Below, one piece after another: positions 35,126-52,632 of a stretch of DNA of 64,000 nt. Below the pieces are notes generated by a model. That model worked only from the letters and a program-made list of their open reading frames with translations, did no database searches and had not been told where the DNA came from. Position 1 is the stretch's first letter, and each line of letters starts with the position of its first letter. The translations under genes and the position numbers were made by a program. The DNA comes from Turnera subulata (Eukaryota; Streptophyta; Magnoliopsida; Malpighiales; Passifloraceae): contig JAKUCV010001340.1 of assembly GCA_028386065.3 (NCBI GenBank), forward strand, positions 65,677 to 129,676, in the 5' to 3' direction.

Positions 35126-38100
35126 ATGGCGCCTCAGAAACTCACCGAATACGAGCGGAAGAGGCTCGAAAACATCCGGCGAAACGCCGAAATGATCGCC
35201 GCCCTCAACCTCCACTCCACAGCCTCCCAGCTCTCCGCCGCCGCCACCGCCGCCAAACGCCAAAGGTCACACACTCAGTCCCTCATTGTTTTTAAATACC
35301 CATCTCTAGTTTTTACATAATTTTTCAATATTATTAGTCCGTGGGCTGAATTTTTTTTCTTGATTTTGTTAATTGCAGAAGCCAATCGTCCTCAAAGACG
35401 TATAAATTGAGTCCAAAGAAGAAACCCAAAAATGACGAACCGGTTGTGATTAGGCGGTCCCTAAGGACTAGAGGGATGCCTCCTGATTTTACAGGTTTAA
35501 GTGTTGACAGTGATGAGTCTCCTGTTAAAGTAGAGGAGCCTTTTACTCGACAGAAACCCTCGCCCAAGGTTCTGGGTCCGCTAAAAATGGGGGATGTTTT
35601 TGATGGGTCCGGGTCGGGTCGGGCGATTGCTGAACTAATTTTGTCCGTTGAGAAGAAACCCGACTCTGGTGATTTGGTTAAAAGGGAATTTGGTGGTGTA
35701 GAGAAGAAGGAATTAGGTGGAGAGAAAAGTATGGTAGAGGTAGAGAAGAGGGGATTCCAGGGTAGTGTTGATTTGGAGTCAATGAGTTTGGAACCGGAGA
35801 ATATTGCCAGGGTTATGCCGGGGAGGATAATGGTGGTGAAATTTATGCCTTGTGAAGAGGTGATGATGGTTGCAGCGGGGAATAAGTTTGGGAATGTTGC
35901 ATTTTGGAATGTGGAGGGTGGAGGGGAGGGAGACGATGGAATATATTTGTATCGCCCGCATAGTAGCCCAGTTTCTGGAATTTTGTTTCAACAATCTTGT
36001 CTATCCAAGGTAATTTGTCTGGAGTTGTTTTTGCATGTCATTGTGAAGTTTGAATGCAGAGAAACTGGTTAAGGTTTTCTCAACTTAATAATGCTTTGTA
36101 TTACTTAAGAGATCTTCGAAGTGATGGATATTAATTAGACTAGAGCCTTTAAGCATGTTTTTGTTGTGAAGTAAATTGTTCATATCTCTCATTGTGCTGC
36201 ATGTACGCTTTGCTAATCCGTGTTTGTTAGTAGAAGAAAGTTGGAAATGATGGCGCATGCTATCTCCAGGAAAAGACTAGTAACTCAATTGTGTATTGTG
36301 CACTTTGGATTCTCATGATCTGCAATTGTTTGCACCGTTGTTCTTTATTCTCTCATCAAATCAGTTTATTGATATTTGATAAACTATTTCAGATATATAC
36401 GAGCTGCTATGATGGCTTCGTCCGGTTGATGGATGCTGAGAAAGAAGTATTTGATCTGGTATACTCGAGTGACAATGCAATATTCTCTCTATCTCAGCGA
36501 CCAGATGATTCAAAGAGTTTATGTTTTGGTGAGGGTCGCGGAATGGTGAATGTCTGGGATGAGAGGAAAGGAGGTTTTTCATCCCAGTGGAATCTGCATG
36601 AGGACAGGATCAACTCCATAGATTTCAATTCCCAAAATCCTTACATAATGTCCACTGGTTCCACTGATGGCACTGCTTGCCTCTGGGATTTGAGGAGTAT
36701 AAGGGAAGATAAACCCAAAAGTTTAAAGATATTAAATCATAGAAGGGCTGTCCATTCTGCTTATTTCTCGCCTTCTGGGAGTGCACTTGCAACAACTAGG
36801 TATATACATCTTTCACTTTCAGCATGCTGAGGTCCTAACATTTGAAATTAATGTACACTACTTGGCTTGACCCTAGTTCTATTTGTAGAAATCTATTGTA
36901 GCCTCTGGTACTGGCTGGTTTAGTTCAAAAGTCACTTAGTTTTATACCAGCTACTTGGTATCTAATTTTCCGCTCATGCTCGAGGTTAGAGAGAGTAGAA
37001 GTGGGAGTGGAAGGGCTATTCAACTATGTAGCGCCCACATCTACGAAGTCTTCTTTTAAGCATCTGGTTTTCTACTTGACGAAATCTTTTGCTTGTAATG
37101 AAGTTTTAAACTTTATGAAGGAAATCGATGCATGAGCATCTAAACAACTAGGAGGAGATCAATGCATAAACAATCTTCAGAAAAGACCCATTAGAATCAG
37201 AGAAATAAATGGGGTGGATGTTTTTGTTTGAGTAATAAGCTGATGGTTGAGGCCCTACGAGTGGTTTTATCTAAGTGGAGCTATGATATCCTGAAGTGCT
37301 GCTTAGGAAATTTATGTAATGCTTTTGTGATATACGAGTCTATGGCTTTTGTTAGTATTGTTTCTGGTTCTACATACAACTATGAGACTTGCGCCAACTT
37401 CATCTGATATTTGATTCTGGTTTTGTCCTGTCTTTTCTTTTCCCCTTTGGTTTTGGCAGTGCTGATGACACAGTAGGTATACTAAGTGGAGTTGACTTTG
37501 AGGACACTTCGATGATACACCATAACAACCAGACTGGCCGCTGGATATCTTCATTCAGGTACGATTTTTGTCAAAACAGTAAATGCCAATGTTAATATGA
37601 TTCTCAGCTATTGGGAAGAAGTTCAGAAGGCTTCCATTTCCTTTCTCTTGAAACAATCTCATCATTCCTTACTGGATTCATTTTGTCTAAAGAGATTAAT
37701 TCTGATGAAATGGTCTGCATCCGTGTTTTGTATTCTCATTTTTTCTTAAACTTTACATTAAGCGCAATATATACTTTTTGAGTCTGAAAATGTGGCAAGT
37801 ACAGTATATAATTCTACTTATAGGTAAAATACTGAAAATGATAAAGCTGCTAAGCCATCCATCAGGAAGTTTATTCATGACTAACAGCTTCCAACTTGTT
37901 CTTTGCCATCAGAGCGATATGGGGTTGGGATGATTCTTGTGTCTTCATCGGAAATATGAAAAGAGCAGTTGATGTCATATTTCCAGCAAAAAGAAGGGAA
38001 ATCATGACCCTACAAAGTCCCCATATGTCTGCAATTCCATGCAGGTTTGATGCACATCCTTTCAAGGCTGGGACGCTAGCAGGAGCCACTAGTGGGGGTC

Positions 38101-38132
38101 AGGTTTACATTTGGACACCAAGCTCGCAATAA
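35126..38132 (+). CDS. WD40 protein, WDR76/CMR1 type
   Basis: Five exons, 35126-35265, 35379-36009, 36393-36799, 37460-37558 and 37913-38132, give 498 aa. The N-terminus TEYERKRLENIRRNAEMIAA is the conserved motif of the CMR1/WDR76 family, followed by a charged linker with KKKPKNDEP-type nuclear-localisation candidates. The WD repeats fill the C-terminal two thirds: FVRLMDAEKEVF, GRGMVNVWDER, GSTDGTACLWDLR and GGQVYIWTPSSQ are visible blade ends. Family members bind DNA or chromatin and are linked to replication stress and damage responses. The Arabidopsis relative DRS1 (At1g80710) is tied to drought sensitivity, and I recall this homology rather than having searched it. E2F-like promoter sites support a role in dividing cells. 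Confidence 0.85.
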
Positions 38133-38642
38133 TTGGCTGCCTTTTGAACAGGACTTCAGTTTTTTTTTTTTTTGTTTCTGGTCAATAGCAGGACTTGAGT
38201 TTGTAGTTTAGTAGCTAGCAGCAGGAACATATGTTGTACATTATCTAGTAATCATTCCTGAACTAGCATGTCGTTCTTTTGACAACGGCTCCGACACTGC
38301 AAATTTGACATGACTGCTGTTACTCTTATATAAGATGCAGTGTCTTGTGATTTGTGAACCGATCTATTTAAACTAATCCCGTTGGACAAGTTACTCTCCA
38401 CAGCCTCTCATCTTTCTGCCCTGCCATGGTTTGGATGGCTTGGACAAATAATTGGTTGTAACTTACACGAGTTTTAGTGCTCACTTCGACGTTAACAAGA
38501 AGAGTTCTGGGCCTTCTGGCTGGTTTCATCCATCTGGATGAACTTCAGCTGCAGGCATACGTAAAACAAACTAGTAATCATGAATCGATCCCAACATTTC
38601 TTTTAATCGTAGAGAGATTCAAAAACAACAAAAAGCATATAA
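38133..38642. other. convergent 3' spacer
   Basis: 510 bases between the WD40 gene stop (plus) and the FAD oxidoreductase stop (minus). Contains both 3' UTRs; no other feature is seen. Confidence 0.6.
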
Positions 38643-41045
38643 TCATCTATTTATATACTTCCAACTGGTTAGTTCAGATGGAATTAAAAGTTCATTACGA
38701 GAAGCAACAGCTTGTGCCATCAAATTCCCAAGCCAAGCATGGTACAATAAACCTCTCGAACCGAGCCCCCCAAAGAACCAATATTTACTAGTGCAATTTT
38801 CACCCACAAAATCATCAACACAACCCAGAAGCGGAAGTGATCCATTGGCAGTTAGAGGTGGCATCGCCCTCAAACCTGCTGTAGCTCCAGTAAGAGTCCA
38901 ATTTACAATTCCTGGATAAAAGGCGGATGCCTTTGATTGAAGCTCTAGTAAAGCTTTCGAAGCTTCATCCGCTGAGACATTGGGAGAAGAATTCCTTGAT
39001 TTCCATTCCCATGTTGAGCCCATGTATAAACTGCGTGTTCCACGTACCGCTAGCCATGCATCTGATAGGATTGAAGGGGCACAGTCTGGGTATTCTTCCC
39101 TGAAATAGTATGGCAGATGAGGAGGATTTGGCAGCTATATGTATTTAGGTAATCGATTTGCTTTAATTCAAATATGTTTCTTTGTTATAAGTGATTCCTG
39201 TTACAGATTGTTTGGGATCAAGACTCTTAACTCGAAGATACAGGTAACCAGCCTTGCAAACATCAGCAAGATGCAACATTTTCCAAACAAAATGGAACCA
39301 TATGGCAAACTTCTACTGGTTTTTTTAATTATTATTAAAAAAAGGGGGAAAAAAAAAAGAACAAGCAATCTATAATGCGCAATTTCACTGACTTGGTAGC
39401 CCTCTTGCCTAATAGTGTACATAATGCACAACTTAAACTCTTACCTTACAGTATGAGGCAATTCTAGGTGGGCAATTACACCCCTACATGTTCTTAATGG
39501 AAGCTTCCCAGAGAGTTCGGGCAGCATATCTGCTTTGGCGCCTAGACATATTATCACTGCATCATATTCCCCTGCACAAAAATAAGATTGAAAAAAAGAG
39601 AGTCCGGGTTAGCTGTATAGGCATGGCAAATAAGATTTGCCGGAATGTTTAGATGTGTTTACATTGTAGCTGAACAAGCTAGGGCAGAATAAGCATCACG
39701 TAAGTGCTGTTTGAACAAATGGAAAACTGCAATTGTAAAACTTGTGGCTACTTATAACATGTTTCACTGCTCTCCGAATAACGTATATATAGGCATCATA
39801 TTGCTTTGAATCTTGAACTTCAAGTAATATTATAGACTATCAAATAAAGTAAAAAGTGGTTGCTAATTCTGGGTGTGGAAATAAGGCTACTCCAAGATTT
39901 TCCCTTTTCCTATTGACCAGGCATAAAACTTCACACCTATGACACATTTCCCTACAAGTACAACATATGCGGTCAAAAATGACATAATATAAGATCTATA
40001 CTGTATTTTTTTGCACCCTATACTCAAAATATGAAAACAACATAAATATGCATAGAAATGACCCAAACCATAGTTCTTGTGATCACCTTCTAACTCGATG
40101 AGCTTTTCAATAGACTTTTGGTGCAGATGTAGGTCCTTCTTTCCACGGCAAGAACTGGATAAATCTTTTGCAAGACTTTCACATGCTAAGAAGAGTGCCT
40201 GGTAAAATACACACACAATAAGAAAATGATCCGAATCAAGTAGGGAGAAAATATAAACAGAAGATAATTCAGTTCTTCAAACCCGGAGGTAGCGAAGAGG
40301 ATGAACGTTTATGGCTTGAGGCATATAGAAGGCAGTGTTGAAAGGTACACAAATATTCGGTACAAGTTCTTGAGCAACGTCCTTGCCAATGGTCTCTATT
40401 GGACAATTATCATCACTGTTCTGAGCATTCTGATCGCAGAACACAGATGACCAAGAAATTACTCTATAGTCACATCAAATTTCATCAAAGCTCAATTGAA
40501 GAGGATTTACGGAGTTACATCATTCATTACATCCAAATTCTTCATGCTTACTGCTGGTCTCAGAATGCCCCTACAAAACATGGATAAGATCTTGTCATAG
40601 GGGGAAAATGGTTCATGCAAAGATTACACCAGAAGGGTTTTAGCTTTTAGGCGGTAAATTGGTTTCCCGCTTAATTAACTAATTATTGAGGAAAGCACAA
40701 AATTTGCAGACAGAAACTCATCCAGGCTCAAGTATCATCAACAAACCCATCAAACATGTTAAACCATGTATGTAGATTCATTTCTATACAATCTAAATAA
40801 AAAAGAACAAAAGGGTGTGGGGGCGGAAAGGAAAGGAAAGGGAAAAGACCTTCTCCGAATTATAAAACTATCAGGATCATGATGGGAGCTTGGGATTCCG
40901 GCGGCGGATTCGGCGACGTTTAACAGCTTTAAGGACTCTTTCCAACACTGAGCGCCCCGCCAAAGCAGCTTAACTGCCACAAAATTTTCACACAAGAAAT
41001 ACATATATTAAACTGGAGAAATTATAGCAGAAAAAGAAAAGGGAA

Positions 41046-41078
<33 letters not shown>

Positions 41079-41426
41079 AAACCTTTGGGAGAATAAGGGT
41101 GGAGAAGTCCGCCGGAGACCCCGGAGGCACCGCCACCAATACCCACTTCATCGTACAAGTCTATGCGAACATTGGCGTCTTTAAGGCTATGCTGCAAGGG
41201 AAAAAAAAAAAAAGGGGATAATAAACAAGACAAATAAGCAAACAGAGCATAAGGAACAAAGAAGAAGAGCACAGAGAAGAGAAGAATATAGAACCTTGAG
41301 CAAATGCCAAGTGACAGAGAGACCCGCAAAGCCAGCACCAAGCACGGCGTACCTTAGAGGAGGAGGAGGAGAAGGTGAATAGAGAGAAGATGATAGCGAC
41401 GCGGTTACTGTGGATGCAGGAGGCAT
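38643..41426 (-). CDS. FAD-dependent oxidoreductase (DAO family)
   Basis: Eight minus-strand exons join in phase: 41295-41426, 41083-41191, 40850-40973, 40519-40570, 40283-40429, 40087-40198, 39445-39571 and 38643-39099 (419 aa). The dinucleotide-binding motif YAVLGAGFAGLSVTWHL lies at about 26-42, preceded by a Ser/Pro-rich stretch that could be a plastid or mitochondrial transit peptide. GASGVSGGLLHPYSPKG and the C-terminal GATAGLRAMPPLTANGSLP resemble the D-amino-acid oxidase/dehydrogenase (DAO) and MnmC-like fold. The substrate is not known; related plant genes (such as At5g48440) are annotated only as FAD-dependent oxidoreductases. The start is taken at 41426 because the frame upstream has no ATG before a stop. 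Confidence 0.85.
41048..41077. repeat. 30-base G homopolymer in intron
   Basis: An uninterrupted run of 30 G (C on the coding strand) lies in the second intron of the FAD oxidoreductase gene, five bases from the donor site at 41082. The length is likely approximate because such runs are poorly sequenced. Confidence 0.9.
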
Positions 41427-42123
41427 CGAAGATTTTAGCAGGTTCTCCACTTAGCAGTACTACGAAAGGGAAGAGAGGAGGAGGAGGGAGGTCTGGGCTC
41501 GCAAATTATTTGAGGTGGGATTGGGCGATGCTCCCAGCCTAATTAATATTAATTTATTTTTTACAGTAACTAATCTCTTAAATTTGTGATACACCAGTAA
41601 AAAGGTGCGAAGATAGTGTGTAAAACTTTTTATGTACCAAGTACTTTACTGAGAAATTGGGAGATTGGAATTCAGAAAATTAGGGTGAATATACAAAAGC
41701 TGATAACGCGACGTGAAGAACAAACAACGCTTCGATATTACTCGAGACATAAAAGATTCTCAAAAGACAAGACTATACTACACCGCCGATGGTCCGATAC
41801 TATACTACTTGAAACATAAAAGACAAAATCTTTGTCATAATACATCTAGCGTTGTCATGATACAACTACAAATTAAATCGCCAATATTTGATTCAGTGAC
41901 CAGTGATTTGTAGAAATAACTGATTTAGTCTTCTGTGAACTTGACGTTGGCTTTTTAAGCTTTACATTCAACATTCTATTTTGTCCTACCATCACCAAGA
42001 TTCTAAATTACAACCGAGTCAAGTCATGAAATGCATGACGAGGGTCGAGTCGGGGCACCAAAATTTGCTGCTCCTCATCAATGAACAGTTCCTGGACTCT
42101 TACATCGTCAAGTGTCATAGATA
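41427..42123. other. spacer between minus-strand genes
   Basis: 5' flank of the FAD gene (just above 41426) and 3' flank of MCM5. No RNA gene or repeat recognised. Confidence 0.5.
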
Positions 42124-47185
<5,062 letters not shown>

Positions 47186-47339
47186 CTTCTCTAATCGAGT
47201 TCGGATTTCCGGCGCCGGATTGTGGAAATGAAGAAATTAGCGGTTTCCTCTTTCTGTTATTTTTTTTTTTTTTTTCTTTCTCTGTTCTGTTCTGGAGTGC
47301 GAGAGGAAAAGGGTTTTGTGCTTGTGCTTTGGGTGTGGA

Positions 47340-47367
47340 TTTTGGCGCCAGAATTTGGCGGGAAAAA
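47340..47367 (-). promoter_or_regulatory. paired E2F sites upstream of MCM5
   Basis: TTTTGGCGCCA (47340-47350) and TTTGGCGGGAAAAA (47354-47367) both match TTTSSCGC-type E2F sites and lie 155-182 bases upstream of the MCM5 start codon. MCM genes are established E2F targets in plants and animals. Confidence 0.8.
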
Positions 47368-47671
47368 GGGTGCGCGTGTTGTGCTGGGCTCGCACGTGCA
47401 ATGGTGCTCCCCGTTTCACGCGTTTTTTTTTTACCTTTTACTTTTATTTTTTAAACAAAATGAGTTTACTGATTCTGGTCTCCAGCGACGCGTCTCCTCG
47501 ATGATGTAGACGACGTGTTCCACATGTCAGCTAAGGAAAACATTTAGTTATTTGTTTATAATGAGCAGTGTCGTATCAATTATCAAACGACCTCTTTTCT
47601 AATCAGTTTGATATGTCGTGGAGTAGTGTTAGCAGTGAGCTACATGTAGTGCAGCTACAGTATTAGGAGTA
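47368..47671. other. MCM5 upstream flank
   Basis: Sequence between the MCM5 E2F sites and the putative Helitron 5' end. It should hold the distal MCM5 promoter; nothing distinct is seen. Confidence 0.4.
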
Positions 47672-50453
47672 TCTATGTTATATATATAAAGTTGGTGTAA
47701 GGAGAGCTTAGAGAGTGACACGTGGCATGAGAAGGTAGCTCATCACTTTCTGTCTTTGGACAACCACCATACACAACCACTTTATTTTTTTATCTTTTTT
47801 GTTAAGAGGTTTTAATTCTGTCTTCTCCTTTCTCCATTTTTTCTCAATGTTTACGTTCTTATCTTCTTCCCTTTCGAGGTTTTTGCCGATTACACACTGA
47901 CTTTACTTTCTTATCTTCCTGACCAGCACCAACAGGTTTTAACTACTTCTCTTCCTCTCTCCTTTCTTCCTTATGCTTTTTCAAATACTTTCTTATGTTC
48001 CTCACCTACACGTTTAATTTCCTTTCTTCCTCTCCCCCCTTTCCTCCTTATGTTTCTACAAATAGGCTAATCGTGTTTTGTTTTTCATGTTGTTCTCCTG
48101 TAGTCATCACGCTATTTGTTGCTTCGGATCATCCCTGCCACCACTGTTAAAAATTGGTAAGCCATTATTATCGTAGCCCCAAAATCTGAGTTCCTCTTTC
48201 CATGGCTTTAGTATACATGCATCTGTGCAAATAGGAACCGATAAGTCTAGAAATTCTTGATTGCCTTGCCTTTTTTCCTTTTCTTTACAGTTTCAATTCA
48301 CACATATATATTTTTTGGTGGAATTTTCAAGTTCGGTGCAGAGAAAAAAAAAAAAGATAAGCATGAGAAGGGAGAAGTTTTAACTATGGCTCTTTGAAAC
48401 ATTCACACACATATATATTCCTTTGTGGAATTTTCAAGTTGGGTACAGAGAAAAAAAAAATAAGTAGGAGAAGGGAGAAGTTTTAACTATGGCTCTTTGA
48501 AACATTCACACACATATATATATTTCTTTGTGGAATTTTCAAGTTGGGTGCAGAGAGAAAAAAAAAAATAAGCAGGAGAGGGGAGACACACATTAGTTCT
48601 CCAATATCTATGGACTATAATCTAGCAAAAAATTTCGTAGTATGAGGAGGCTTTTTTTTCGTGGCTGCTTATAAAATTGGGTTTACTATGCGATGAAGGA
48701 ACAGACAGACCTTATCTTGAATGGGAAAAAGTAAACAAGATTATCATGTTCTTTCCATCTGTTGTCGGGCCATGTGTTAGGGTCGAGATATTTTTTGAGT
48801 TTTTGAATAAAATAAGGAGGTTTTTTTTTTTGTTAATTTGGTGTTATTGCGGGTTGGGAAGTAGGAGTTAGATGGCAGTGGTACGAGGAAAATGATGGAC
48901 TCGATTTTATTCATCCTTTATTTTGCTATTTTTGGGTTAATTAGGCTCAAATCTTTTGACGTCTTCCAGGCTTTATGTTTTTTCCCTGTGCATTTGTTTT
49001 TCTTTGAGAAATTATTGGGATTTATTTCTGAAAATTAAAAAAGTGAGTCAAAAGTAGTATAATTTTCTTTCTTCATCCTAATAAGAATTTTTTAGGACTA
49101 GATAGAGACTTCACTTAAACAAAACTAGGTCACTTATTCACTCAACCAGCCCCAAAATGGTAGCAAAGTAGTCTACTTATTATTACAATCAGCATATCCT
49201 TGCTATAGATCCAAGAAGCAGATTGATTGCTAAATTGCGGTATTGCCAAAGCATTAGGTAAACTATAATGTACTGTTCCAAACCAATGTTTTGATCTCTA
49301 TGGAGTTAATATGATGTATTTAGTTGATTGTGTTTTTTGTTTTGATCTCTATTGTTTTTTGGTGTACAACCTTTTTTAATTACTAACAATTATTGAAGTT
49401 ACTTTTCGGTACTCATTTTGTAGAGATTCAGGTTACGCGATCCTGCTTGCGTCCTCCTATTTTTGTCTGTGCTGCAGTGAATGCCCGATGGATGATGGTG
49501 CGATAGCCAGGTTCAATAGGGCTAAAAGAATTAAAATTTTAAAGGGTAAACGTTCAGCCAATGAGGTATACATGAGAACCTTACTTTTCAGCCATACTTT
49601 TGCCTTTCTATTATTGATAAAAATTGTCTCATAGGGTTACAAAAAAAGCCTGCTACCAGCAACGCTGAATGAGACTACCATTGCGAGAAAGAAGACAAAA
49701 GTTGTCCACAACCCAGGTGCCCAAGCAACAAATAGCGTGATGACTACAGGAGAACAACTAATGAAACCATGATGTAACAAATATTGATAATATTTTCAAT
49801 AATTTATAACTAACAACTATTGGCAATTGGAGTAATGAAAACATTTTCAATTATTTATAACCAACAACAACGGTCAATCCAGGCCCCATCCTACAAAAAA
49901 ACATCTTAAACTAATCCTGCCTATATTAAATTAAGCTACCTCTATCTTTTAAAAAACATAATATACTTTATCAATTCTTTAATGAAATTTTTAACAATGA
50001 ATTAATTTATTGAATTGAAAACACGGTCCAAATGGCGTATTCCAATGAATTCCTTCAATTAAATATTTAGTAACCATTATTTTACAGAAGATAATATTAA
50101 ACAAAAATACTTTCATTTTTTTTAATATAATACACCTGACATCTATCACAGACTACGCCACTAAAATATAAATTTTATTATACTTACAAATGAAATAATG
50201 AAGGCCCACAACAATGTCTTATGGAGTGTAACTTTAGTGTAGCACTTTTGGTATGTTGTAATATTACAAAATACTGATGTAGTATAAGTTTAGTGTATCC
50301 ACACACCTTACATTCTGCACCTCACAATCGACAACACAACCCAGAGATTTTGAATCAATGAAGTTTTTTTTTTTAATCCAATTTCAATAATTTCATTTAA
50401 TTTAAACATGAACTTTATAAATGGTCCGAAGCGAAGCAAGGGCCTCCCCCTAG
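47672..50453 (+). mobile_element. putative non-autonomous Helitron
   Basis: The left end starts TCTATGTTATATATATAAAG after an A and continues with GAGTGACACGTGGCATGAGA, a style seen in plant Helitron 5' ends. The right end has a hairpin (GGTCC 50423-50427, GGGCC 50440-50444), then CTAG at 50450-50453, and T follows. Insertion between A and T without target duplication fits rolling-circle transposition. The 2.8-kb interior has no Rep or helicase frame. It holds a tandem array (48301-48595) and two exon-like pieces near 49478-49565 and 49636-49770, bounded by splice-like sites, that could be captured host sequence. Confidence 0.55.
48301..48595. repeat. tandem repeat, about 105-bp unit, 2.8 copies
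   Basis: Three consecutive units start near 48301, 48408 and 48511. Each carries ACACATATATA, then GTGGAATTTTCAAGTT, an A-rich tract and GGAGAAGTTTTAACTATGGC; the third copy is cut short. Copies differ by a few bases. It sits inside the putative Helitron. Confidence 0.85.
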
Positions 50454-52609
50454 TAAATAGTAAAGAGAAACACTTGTAATGCGGATTTGATGAACTGTTT
50501 GTTAGTTAATCGAATTCTCCTTTTCTCGTCTTAGGTGATTAGCAAACGAACCCTATAGTTGCTTTCTTTCCTTCTTGCTTCTATTGATACGGTTACTTCC
50601 ATTGCTTATTCATCTTTGAAATGCTGGGCTGCAAGTATGGACTATTATCCCTAGAAATTCCTCTTTGTTCCGTGTGTTGTTTGTCTCTGAAATGTCATTT
50701 AGTGTAACTAAAAGTATCTCTGAAATGTCTTTGTGTCTGGAAACCTAGAATGCCATTAGGCTTTGTTCTCTTAGCTCTTTATAAGTTGTAGACTATGATT
50801 CTTAACCAACCTAGCTCACACTTCACAGGCAACTTATGCAACATTATTCACTGAAATGCGATTGTGACAAGCTCTACATTGGAAGTTTTTGACTGTTTTT
50901 TTTTTTTTTTGAGAATGGAATTTTTTTACTGTTTTATTGATTCTTATTTTTGTGTTTTGTAGGGCCCTGGATGCATCCTACATGGTTGAGAGCTTGAGCC
51001 TTGAGGAAGTGATTGCATTTGGAGGATGACTTTGACACCTTTTAGTATATAACTAGCTGCACTTGCTGCGAAAATTTTAGTTTTCTAGCATGGCACATAT
51101 TAAAATTTTTTGGTAATGTTATTTCAAATAAAAGTATAATTATAATTTTTTTATTAACTAATTATATGTCAACCTAAATATATAAATACATGAGGGCATG
51201 ATGAATAAATTTTTATATCCATTACACATATTTAAATAATTTAATTCTATGTATTTTTTATTTTTTCTTCAATCAATTCTAATTTGGCACTCCAAAAAAA
51301 ATTCTTGTATTATTGTGTATAAGATAAATGCCTTACATTTTAATGCTTTATGTTTGAATTACTTTTTCTAGTCCTAATATTTGATGTCATAGTGTATGAG
51401 CTCAATAGTAACCCGATGCTTATTTCACTGTTTGGAAATGAAATGTCATTTGAAACTTAACTCTTGGGTTTAAACTCTTCTTTTTTTTATTCTTTTTGCT
51501 AGGGGTTTTTACTCATGTATCTAAAATTCTATTATATATATATATATATAAGGGGTTTTAACTCAAGTATCTAAAATTCTATTTTATATATATATATAGC
51601 AAGATATATAGTAGACAATGGAGAGAGGACACTTCGAAGTTTAAAGAGAATGTGAACAAGACATGTTGCTTTATATTATAGATTTTTTTTGCACAACATC
51701 AATTTTAATTATTTTGATTATTGGTTATACAATTATTTTTATTGAGTTTTTTTATCTCTTTTTCAAAATGATGATGAGATAATGACAGGATGATAAGATA
51801 TTAGAAGTAAGTTTTTTAATTTATATTTATTGTGTTTACTTGCGTGTTTTCATTAATATTTTTACTGTATTATTTTATACAAGTAATTAAATATTATTCT
51901 TTATTTTTATATAAAAATAAATATTACTATATTAAGTGACTATCAAAAAAAGATTTAAAATATTCAAATATTCATTTTATTTTTCAAAAAATAAATATTA
52001 TTAATTAGTAAAATAAATTATAATTATGATATATCCAAACCCAATTTCTACACCCGTGTATTTCACAGGATATGTACTAGTTTGATCTTAGATCAAAGAG
52101 CGATCATGACACTAATGATGCCTTGGATGTTTCCAAATGTTGTAATTATCTAGTCTGAATCTAAGGACGGTAACCAATTACCCTGCATGCAAAATAAAGG
52201 AAAATTATATTTCATTTTCTGACGGCCAACGTTCAAAACCGGTAGATTTTGATCAATAACTTCCAAGGTTGTGTTTAAGTTAAGAAGTTGAGGTTCCTTA
52301 TGCCACATCCAGTCATTATAAACTAATTAAGTGTTTGGTTAACCTTTGGCTTATGAGAAACGTTGAAAATTTAGTAAGAAGAGAGAGAGGTTCGTTTTTT
52401 GAGAAATGTTGTGCATCACTCAAGGTGACAACTTCTAACAAACCAACTCATCTATGAATAGTATTCTTCTATCCCTAGTATAAAAAGAGCAGCAAAAGTC
52501 TACATTACATTTTGCAAAAAAGTTCCCATTAATTACCAAAACTATATCCACCTCCTATCTGTCCAGTGATCGGTGACAAATTGATCAAAGTTTATACTTA
52601 TTCAAGAAG
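50454..52609. other. AT-rich spacer with transposon scars
   Basis: Mostly AT-rich. A roughly 48-bp duplicated segment containing GTATCTAAAATTCTAT and a TATATA run occurs at about 51503-51550 and 51551-51598. A Helitron-like 3' end is described separately. The last 150 bases before 52610 would have been the promoter and leader of the CHX gene. Confidence 0.5.
52053..52080 (+). mobile_element. Helitron-like 3' terminus
   Basis: Hairpin CCCGTG (52053-52058), loop TATTT, CACAGG (52064-52069) with one mismatch, then seven bases and CTAG at 52077-52080 with T following. This matches a plant Helitron 3' end. The partner 5' end was not found with confidence; the TATATA-rich repeats near 51530-51600 are candidates. 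Confidence 0.5.
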
Positions 52610-52632
52610 ATGAACGTTAACGACGTCCTCTC

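Noticed and set aside
41427..41450. earlier start for the FAD oxidoreductase
   Set aside because: The extended frame begins with GTG and is preceded by a stop; the first ATG is at 41426.
48301..48595. possible CRISPR-like array
   Set aside because: Units are contiguous with no unique spacers and the genome is a plant; it is an ordinary tandem repeat.
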